From contig JAYWHX010000142.1 of the NCBI GenBank assembly GCA_043777375.1, forward strand, positions 41,268-105,267: a stretch of 64,000 nucleotides of DNA, in the 5' to 3' direction. The notes beneath the pieces are model-generated. The model was not told where the DNA came from and ran no database searches. It was given only the letters and a program-made list of their open reading frames with translations. This document shows, one piece after another, positions 58,745-64,000 of this stretch (position 1 is its first letter; each line of letters begins with the position of its first letter). This stretch comes from TH-plancto1 sp043777375. Its GTDB lineage: Bacteria; Planctomycetota; Planctomycetia; Planctomycetales; Planctomycetaceae. The position numbers and the translations under genes were made by a program.

Positions 58745-58902
58745 GAGTGGCGGGGTCAGGAGGCTTTGCGCATGGCCCCGGCGTGGGAATCGTCCCAGCT
58801 GCTCGCTTCACTGGCCCACGCACTGGCCCCTCGCCCCCAAGCCTCGTCGTTCGCAGTCAACCCCGGTCGGGGCCATCCGCAAAGCCTTCTGACCCCCGCC
58901 AC
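58745..58902. repeat. long hairpin repeat with 85-nt loop
   Basis: 58745-58780 (gtggcggggtcaggaggctt start) pairs with 58868-58902 (ending gacccccgccac) with few mismatches; the loop is about 87 bases. It fills the gap between the MntR start and the stop of the outer-membrane gene (58600-58952). Confidence 0.8.
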
Positions 58903-58952
58903 CCGTCCGATTTTCCTATCAATAGAAGAGTCTCTGATCTGGCAAGCGACAT

Positions 58953-59882
58953 TCATCGAAACCGCAGTGAGAGTCCCACGCCCCCGAAGAAATCGGCTGC
59001 GGCATCGTTGAGGCCGGTGCCTAGGCGAACATCAAATTGGATGTCACTGGTCGGCTGCCAGGTGAGGCCGCCGTTCAAATAATGCTCGGAGGCCACGCCG
59101 GAGGATTGATCCGGGAAGAGTGCGAACCACTCGGTGTAGAAGCCGACATCTTCGGCCACCGCCAGCCCAACCGTCCATGACTGCGCCCACTCGATGTATG
59201 TGTCATCGCCATCCACTGCCCGATTGACTTGAGTGCTCCCAGCGGTCGAAACGAAATCGGTGACATCCCAGCCGTACAGCACATTGCATCCGGGCAAAGT
59301 GTGGTCGGTGGTGAAGTTCGAGGTTCCCGTGGGGACCGTCATTTGCGGCACAATCGCCAGTTCGGGAAGCCAGTCCGACTGCGAGGTCAGTCCCAGCTTG
59401 ACGCCCAAATACAAATCCTCCACTCCCGATTCGCGACTCCCCGCACCACCCCCATCGGTGATTTGGCTGACTGGGGCCAAGGCGGCTCGCAACTCCAGCC
59501 AATCGGCATAGACACCCACTCGTAACAGCGGCTCGCCCCACGAATGACCACGCAGGTTTTCATCGGCGTTTCTCGTGTAGGTGTAACCCATCTCAATCTG
59601 GCCGATGCCCGCTCCGACGGTCGTGCTGGACTCCGTGAAGTCGGGGCGGTCGGTCGCAATTGGCTCGGGCTCGGCATTAGGATCGCTGGTCTCCGCTTCT
59701 CCCCAAGCTCCAAACAGGGGGCCGCTGCGAAACTCTTCATCGTCCACAATTTCAAATAAATTGTCCGTGCGATCCCGCCAGGCGTCACGACGTTGACCTC
59801 GCAGGCGAGATTGCCCGCTGGCTTCCCCCACAAGCAGAGAGACACCACACAGCAGCATGAATGCGAAAAGGAGGCGGACCAT
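58953..59882 (-). CDS. outer-membrane beta-barrel protein (MetA-pathway/transporter-like)
   Basis: A 309-aa protein with signal peptide MVRLLFAFMLLCGVSLLVGEASGQ. The IATDRPDFTESSTTVGAGIGQIEMGYTYTRN segment near residues 75-105, alternating aromatic/hydrophobic strands and the C-terminal GVGLSLRFR (final Phe-x-Arg) mark a beta barrel of the Phenol_MetA_deg-like family, frequent in planctomycetes. Probably outer-membrane channel or transport role, substrate unknown. The start at ATG 59882 gives the signal peptide; a longer frame starts at 59927. Confidence 0.82.
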   Translation of the reverse strand: MVRLLFAFMLLCGVSLLVGEASGQSRLRGQRRDAWRDRTDNLFEIVDDEEFRSGPLFGAWGEAETSDPNAEPEPIATDRPDFTESSTTVGAGIGQIEMGYTYTRNADENLRGHSWGEPLLRVGVYADWLELRAALAPVSQITDGGGAGSRESGVEDLYLGVKLGLTSQSDWLPELAIVPQMTVPTGTSNFTTDHTLPGCNVLYGWDVTDFVSTAGSTQVNRAVDGDDTYIEWAQSWTVGLAVAEDVGFYTEWFALFPDQSSGVASEHYLNGGLTWQPTSDIQFDVRLGTGLNDAAADFFGGVGLSLRFR

Positions 59883-60020
59883 GTGAAAAAGCCAGCTGGG
59901 CACCTCGCATTGCAACAGCACCAGCAAGAACTGCCGATTGACCGTGAGACAGAGGCTTACATTGCATATCGGGCGAGCGGGGCACTCAGCCAGACGCTAT
60001 TCATGACGCCATTCTTGTTT

Positions 60021-60036
60021 TGTAGCACATGCTACA
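60021..60036. promoter_or_regulatory. operator-like dyad tgtagca-n2-tgctaca
   Basis: Perfect 7-bp arms with a 2-base spacer, 139 bases upstream of the beta-barrel gene start and 62 bases downstream of the hpnH stop. A binding site for an unidentified repressor or activator is possible. Confidence 0.3.
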
Positions 60037-60097
60037 CTTTGTGCGAGACACAGCGTTCGTACTCGGCCAGAGCAGAATCAATTCCGCGCTACGAATT

Positions 60098-61228
60098 TCA
60101 GTCGCCCGACTGTGGCGTCTGGGCATGTTGAAAACTGGTCAGCGAGACCAGCTGCGGCTCGGTCTGCATCCGCACCGAAGCGGGCACACTCGGGACAGGC
60201 AGAGCGGGTAACTCCTTCAACCCGAACAGCGTGGTCCGCGCCGCCGCCCACAGACCGCGCCACGAGTTGAACGTCTCATGCACGGCGGTCGGCTCATGTC
60301 CACAGTGGACCATGCAGTTCTGGCACTTGCTGTTGCCGCTCTGGCGGCCGTAGTTCTCCCAGATCGTGTCTGACATCAGTTCCTTGAATGTCGAAACATA
60401 CCCTTCCTGGATCAGATAGCACGGCTTCTGCCAGCCGAAGATGTTGTAAGTCGGGTTCCCCCACGGCGTGCATTCCAGCTCGTAGTTCCCGCGCAGGAAC
60501 TCCAGAAAGACCGGCGACTGGTTGAACACCCAGCTGCGTTTGACGTTGTGGAGCAGTCGGCGAAAGAGCGACTCGGTCTGCTCGCGAATGAGGAAATGTT
60601 CCTGGTCCGGTGCCTTCTCGTACTGGTAACCGGGGGAGATCATCATCCCCTCGACGCCGATTTCGGTCAGCGTGTCGAACATCTCTCGCAGCCGCTCGGG
60701 GTCGGCGTTGTTGAACAGCGTGGTGTTAGTGGTGACCCGAAAACCCTTGGCGACGGCGGCCTTGATCGCCGAGATCGCGATGTCGTAGATCCCCTCGCGG
60801 CAGACTGCTTCGTCGTGCTCGTGCCGCGGTCCGTCGAGGTGGATCGAGAACGTCAGGTACTTCGTCGGCTCATATTTGTGGAGGTGCTTTTCCAGCAGGA
60901 TCGCATTCGTGCAGAGGTACACATACTTCTTTCGAGCGACCAGCCCACGCACGATCTCGTCCATCTGCGGATGCAGCAATGGCTCGCCGCCGGGGATGGA
61001 AACGATCGGAGCCCCGCACTCATCGACCGCCTGGAAGCACTGCTCCGGCGTCAGATTCTGCTTGAGGATCTCCCCCGGATACTGAATCTTACCGCACCCG
61101 GCACACGCCAGATTACAGCGAAACAGCGGTTCCAGCATCGTCACCAGCGGATAGCGTTTCACCCCGCGCAGCCGCTGACCCAGCACATACTTGGCAACCG
61201 TCCACATCTGCGAAACCGGGACACCCAT
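60098..61228 (-). CDS. hpnH: hopanoid-biosynthesis radical SAM protein HpnH
   Basis: Radical-SAM adenosylhopene synthase (376 aa) that adds the 5'-deoxyadenosyl group to diploptene in C35 hopanoid synthesis. The iron-sulfur cluster motif CNLACAGC uses C38, C42 and C45; GGEP near residue 80 and a C-terminal cysteine cluster (CQNCMVHCGHEPTAVHE near 305-321) match the family (SPASM-like end). Cytoplasmic enzyme acting on a membrane lipid. Other hopanoid genes (shc, hpnC-G) are not in the window. The last about 30 residues are not conserved-looking. Confidence 0.95.
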   Translation of the reverse strand: MGVPVSQMWTVAKYVLGQRLRGVKRYPLVTMLEPLFRCNLACAGCGKIQYPGEILKQNLTPEQCFQAVDECGAPIVSIPGGEPLLHPQMDEIVRGLVARKKYVYLCTNAILLEKHLHKYEPTKYLTFSIHLDGPRHEHDEAVCREGIYDIAISAIKAAVAKGFRVTTNTTLFNNADPERLREMFDTLTEIGVEGMMISPGYQYEKAPDQEHFLIREQTESLFRRLLHNVKRSWVFNQSPVFLEFLRGNYELECTPWGNPTYNIFGWQKPCYLIQEGYVSTFKELMSDTIWENYGRQSGNSKCQNCMVHCGHEPTAVHETFNSWRGLWAAARTTLFGLKELPALPVPSVPASVRMQTEPQLVSLTSFQHAQTPQSGD

Positions 61229-61577
61229 GGCACTCTTTGCTCTCGGGGAGACTGTTCAATCCCCGGTCACGACATCCACTCAGACGTTGCTGACCGAAGT
61301 TTACTGATGTTTCGTAACAGGTTTCCCCCACGGCGTCATCCCCGGAATACCGTTTTGCCGCGACGCGAAGTCCCCGAAGCGGAGCGATATCGCCTCGAGC
61401 TTGTCGTTATATTGACGGTGAACGATGATCGGATCCCCTTGACATCCAGTCTGGGGCGGCCAGAAGCGCTCATCATCCCGACTGCCTCGAAGAGGCCTTC
61501 TAGCGAAGCTTTCCTTGAGAGGCGTAATTCACCGTCTTGATCGAGGGTAACCAACACTGACTTTGGCGAGATTGACG
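61229..61577. other. 349-base gap, no firm gene
   Basis: Between hpnH (minus) and the lipoprotein gene (plus). It holds open frames such as 61336-61557 on the minus strand, but no ribosome binding site or domain supports them, and no repeat family is recognised. Confidence 0.35.
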
Positions 61578-62054
61578 ATGACGCACGCCATGATCAGGTT
61601 CGCCATCATTGTTAGCTTGTTCGCTCTGACAGCGTGCAGCATGAGTGACGCTCCACAGAGTTCGGTTTACGAGGTTAGAGGCAGCACCACAGAGCGAGTC
61701 GCGGGCGTATCGGCCATCATCACCAAGCACAAATCGCCACAGACTGCCATTCTCGATGCTTACTTCGTCGAGGAGCAGACCGGTGACGGTGTTTTAGGTC
61801 CGTCAGATTTTCGGGCGTTCTGCACCCTAGTAATAGCGTCTGAAGATGTTTCACAGTGGACTCGGATTCTTACGCCACTCGAAGCTATGACGGAATACAA
61901 TGCACCAGCACAACTTCGTGATTGGTGGATTGGTCGTGACACTTTTGCTTCGCTCCAGTTTTACAAGCCGAACATTCTGACCGGGAGAGTGAACGGTTGG
62001 ATTGGAGTCTCACAGCAGACTGGACGCATTTACTTTTATACTTTTACGATGTGA
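61578..62054 (+). CDS. small lipoprotein of unknown function
   Basis: A 158-aa protein with a lipoprotein signal, MTHAMIRFAIIVSLFALTACSMSD (lipobox LTAC), so it is probably membrane-anchored. The mature part has mixed alpha/beta character (TAILDAYFVEEQTGDG, LRDWWIGRDTFASLQFYKPN, GVSQQTGRIYFYTF). No family recognised. The base composition is less GC-biased than the neighbours, which would fit recent acquisition. ATGs at 61578 and 61590 are both possible. Confidence 0.65.
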   Translation: MTHAMIRFAIIVSLFALTACSMSDAPQSSVYEVRGSTTERVAGVSAIITKHKSPQTAILDAYFVEEQTGDGVLGPSDFRAFCTLVIASEDVSQWTRILTPLEAMTEYNAPAQLRDWWIGRDTFASLQFYKPNILTGRVNGWIGVSQQTGRIYFYTFTM

Positions 62055-62274
62055 TGACTCAAACGTGGTCTGACCATGCATTGCGGCGATCCCGGCCAAC
62101 GCGCCGCGGCATGGTCGCACTCTCTGAAGCTGAGCGAAGGTCGTGGTCTTCTCTGCACTCGCCACTCCCTTCCTCAAAGCCGTCAGGGAGTGCCACCCAA
62201 AATTACACGTGGTCAAAATTCGGGGCTTCCCCGGTCTAGCCACCCGTCCGCTCGCTGGGGTTTGAAACCAGGCC

Positions 62275-63762
62275 CTACATCGCCGCGCGGCGTCCGGCTT
62301 TGTCTCGCTCAATATGCTCCATCCCGCAACCGCCGGCGGTGGGCAGAAGCTTGCTCGGGCTGCACAGGCCGTCGGGGTTGAAGACTTTGCGGATGTCGCT
62401 CATTACGTCGATGTCGACGCGAGTGAACAGGTAGTGGCGGTGCTCGTCCGGGGCGTGCCCGTGTGGGACTTCTCCCTCGGCGGGAGGGCACATGAAGCTG
62501 ATCTTTTCGACGCCGATCCCATGTTCGCCGGTCACGCTGCCGCCGAGTTCGATGCACTTGGAGAGGATCGCATCGCCCGCCTGGATCACCCGCTGGACCT
62601 GGGCTTGATCGCGCTCATCGAACAGCAGAATCGGGTGGATGTTCCCGTCGCCCGCGTGGAAGACGTTCACGATCCGAATCTTGTACTTGTCGCTCGTCTC
62701 TAAAATGAAGTCGAGAATCTCCGGCAGTTTCGTCCGGGGGACCACTCCGTCCTGGGTACAGTAGCTCGGGGACAGGCGACCGATCGCGCCGAAGGCTTGC
62801 TTGCGGCACTTCCACAACAACGCCCGCTCCTCCGGTGAGTTGGCCATGCGGACCTCACGGGCGCCATTGGCTTGGCACAGGTCGACGATCCGCTTCGCCT
62901 CGCCATCGACTGCCACTTCGAGCCCGTCGACCTCGATCAGCAGCACCGCTCCCGCATCGAGCGGAAACCCGAAATGGAACGCCGCCTCCAATGCCTCGAT
63001 GATCCCGTTGTCCATCATCTCGAGCGCAGCTGGGACGATCCCGGCCCCGATGATGGCGGAGATCGCCTCGGTCGCGCTGCGGACGGTGTCGAACACGCCC
63101 AGCATCGTGCGGTAGGCGACCGGGTCACGACTGAGCCGGACCCAAATCTTGGTCACGACGCCAAATGTGCCTTCGCTGCCCACGAACAGCCCCGTCAGGT
63201 CGTACCCCGGTGTGTCCTCGCACGGGCTCCCGAACTGCACACGCTCTCCGGTCGGCAAGACGACCTCAGCGGCCAGGATGTGGTTGACGGTCACGCCGTA
63301 CTTCAGCGTATGCGGCCCACCGGAGTTGGTGGCCACGTTGCCGCCAATCGTGCAAGCCCCCTGCGATGACGGATCGGGAGCGTAGTGATACCCGCTCCCC
63401 TTGAGGTGATTGGTCAGGTGCACATTCACCAGCCCCGGTTCGACGATGGCGTACCGGTCTCGCAGATTGACCTCAATGATCTTCCGCATCCGGGTCAAGC
63501 AAATCATCACCCCGCCGCCCACCGCCAGTGTCCCCCCCGCCAAGCTCGTCCCGGCCCCGCGCGGCACGAACGGCACTTTGTGCTCTCGGCAAACCTTCAC
63601 GATCTGCTCGACCTGCTCAGCTGTGGTCGGGAAGACAACGAGATCCGGCATCTTCTTCTCAACGATGTAACCATCGCACTCGTAGACGAGCCGCTCGTCC
63701 GCTTCGGAGAGGAGATTGGCATCGCCAACGATTTGTCGGAGCTGGGCAAGGAGATCAGGCAT
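62275..63762 (-). CDS. glcD: FAD-linked oxidase, glycolate oxidase subunit GlcD type
   Basis: A 495-aa flavoprotein dehydrogenase for a 2-hydroxy acid such as glycolate or D-lactate. Residues 40-215 are a PCMH FAD-binding domain (VPRGAGTSLAGGTLAVGGGVMICLTRM, GCTIGGN-like TIGGNVATNSGGPHTLKYG); residues 230-470 the C-terminal oxidase domain ending with VFHAGDGNIHPILLFD and GEHGIGVEK, whose histidines bind a metal in relatives. GlcE and GlcF partners are not in view; they may lie beyond the window end. The D-lactate dehydrogenase type is an alternative. Confidence 0.9.
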   Translation of the reverse strand: MPDLLAQLRQIVGDANLLSEADERLVYECDGYIVEKKMPDLVVFPTTAEQVEQIVKVCREHKVPFVPRGAGTSLAGGTLAVGGGVMICLTRMRKIIEVNLRDRYAIVEPGLVNVHLTNHLKGSGYHYAPDPSSQGACTIGGNVATNSGGPHTLKYGVTVNHILAAEVVLPTGERVQFGSPCEDTPGYDLTGLFVGSEGTFGVVTKIWVRLSRDPVAYRTMLGVFDTVRSATEAISAIIGAGIVPAALEMMDNGIIEALEAAFHFGFPLDAGAVLLIEVDGLEVAVDGEAKRIVDLCQANGAREVRMANSPEERALLWKCRKQAFGAIGRLSPSYCTQDGVVPRTKLPEILDFILETSDKYKIRIVNVFHAGDGNIHPILLFDERDQAQVQRVIQAGDAILSKCIELGGSVTGEHGIGVEKISFMCPPAEGEVPHGHAPDEHRHYLFTRVDIDVMSDIRKVFNPDGLCSPSKLLPTAGGCGMEHIERDKAGRRAAM

Positions 63763-64000
63763 GAACGTGGTCAGAGTGAAGAGCGAGCGGCAGATATGAG
63801 TCTGCCGAGAATCAACATGGTTAGTTTAACGAACCTTCCAGCGCCACCCAACTGCTGGCGAGCTGAGGGGAACGCAGGGGGATGAAGCTTAGTTCTCTCC
63901 TTCGAAGCGCCCCTGTCAATCCTCTGGTGACTTCGCAACCCAGACGCTTAATCAGCGTCCGGGCCACCCGGCCGTAGCGGAAGTCGTCAGACTTTCGCCG
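63763..64000. other. window end, no gene seen
   Basis: Upstream of the GlcD gene; should include its promoter. A short phrase gagcggcag...tctgccgag (63785-63806) resembles one near 27569-27592 and may be a repeat remnant. Confidence 0.3.

Noticed and set aside
60548..61540. 330-codon plus-strand frame
   Set aside because: Antisense to hpnH for most of its length and without a plausible product.
61336..61557. 73-codon minus-strand frame
   Set aside because: No supporting site or domain; the C-terminal part is Arg/Ser-rich as in chance frames.

Overview
The window looks like a chromosomal segment of a planctomycete, probably of the Planctomycetaceae. Taxon-typical content supports this: a DUF1559 prepilin-like protein (26395-27444), a formylmethanofuran dehydrogenase subunit A homologue of the H4MPT C1 pathway (47497-49158), the hopanoid radical-SAM protein HpnH (60098-61228), very large secreted or membrane proteins without catalytic signatures, and an unusually dense set of intergenic palindromic repeats. 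No tRNA, rRNA, CRISPR array or prophage was seen. The placement is by recognition of protein families, not by a database search.

Layout. 1-5.1 kb: a YtrA-type GntR regulator / ABC ATPase / giant ABC-2 permease operon on the minus strand, with a dyad operator candidate over its promoter. 5.8-15.5 kb: a receiver-histidine kinase protein, a 942-residue secreted protein, a small coiled-coil protein and a 1472-residue membrane protein with about 800 residues of disordered sequence. 16.2-22.6 kb, plus strand: a small secreted protein, 7Fe ferredoxin, CysQ, hypoxanthine phosphoribosyltransferase, RuvC, a broken REP-associated transposase and glycerol-3-phosphate dehydrogenase. 22.6-26 kb: a Nat-type ABC exporter whose permease is fused to a CPBP protease. 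26.4-31.1 kb: the DUF1559 protein and the lipid-synthesis set rpmF, plsX, fabD, interrupted by a secreted protein gene on the other strand. 31.5-41.4 kb: TIM-barrel epimerase-like protein, glycosyltransferase, RidA, class III fructose-bisphosphatase and a YhaO/YhaN-type nuclease/SMC-like ATPase pair. 41.7-47.5 kb: an esterase, a kinase-like/PP2C fusion, ApbE, a VapBC-like pair. 47.5-64 kb: FhcA, agmatine deiminase, HicBA, a GH10-like protein, a VOC protein, a pseudouridine synthase, a GT-C membrane glycosyltransferase, a lipoprotein, an MntR-type regulator, an outer-membrane barrel protein, HpnH and a GlcD-type oxidase.

The most unusual signal is the repeat content. At least ten families of hairpin-forming repeats can be read by eye in 64 kb. 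One 52-bp palindrome family occurs four times: twice between genes, and twice inside unrelated genes (glpD and apbE), where it is translated in the same frame into nearly the same 18-residue peptide. glpD carries a second, different palindromic insert. A REP-associated tyrosine transposase gene, broken by an in-frame amber codon just before its catalytic tyrosine, sits between perfect 20-bp inverted repeats and copies of its likely cognate hairpin.
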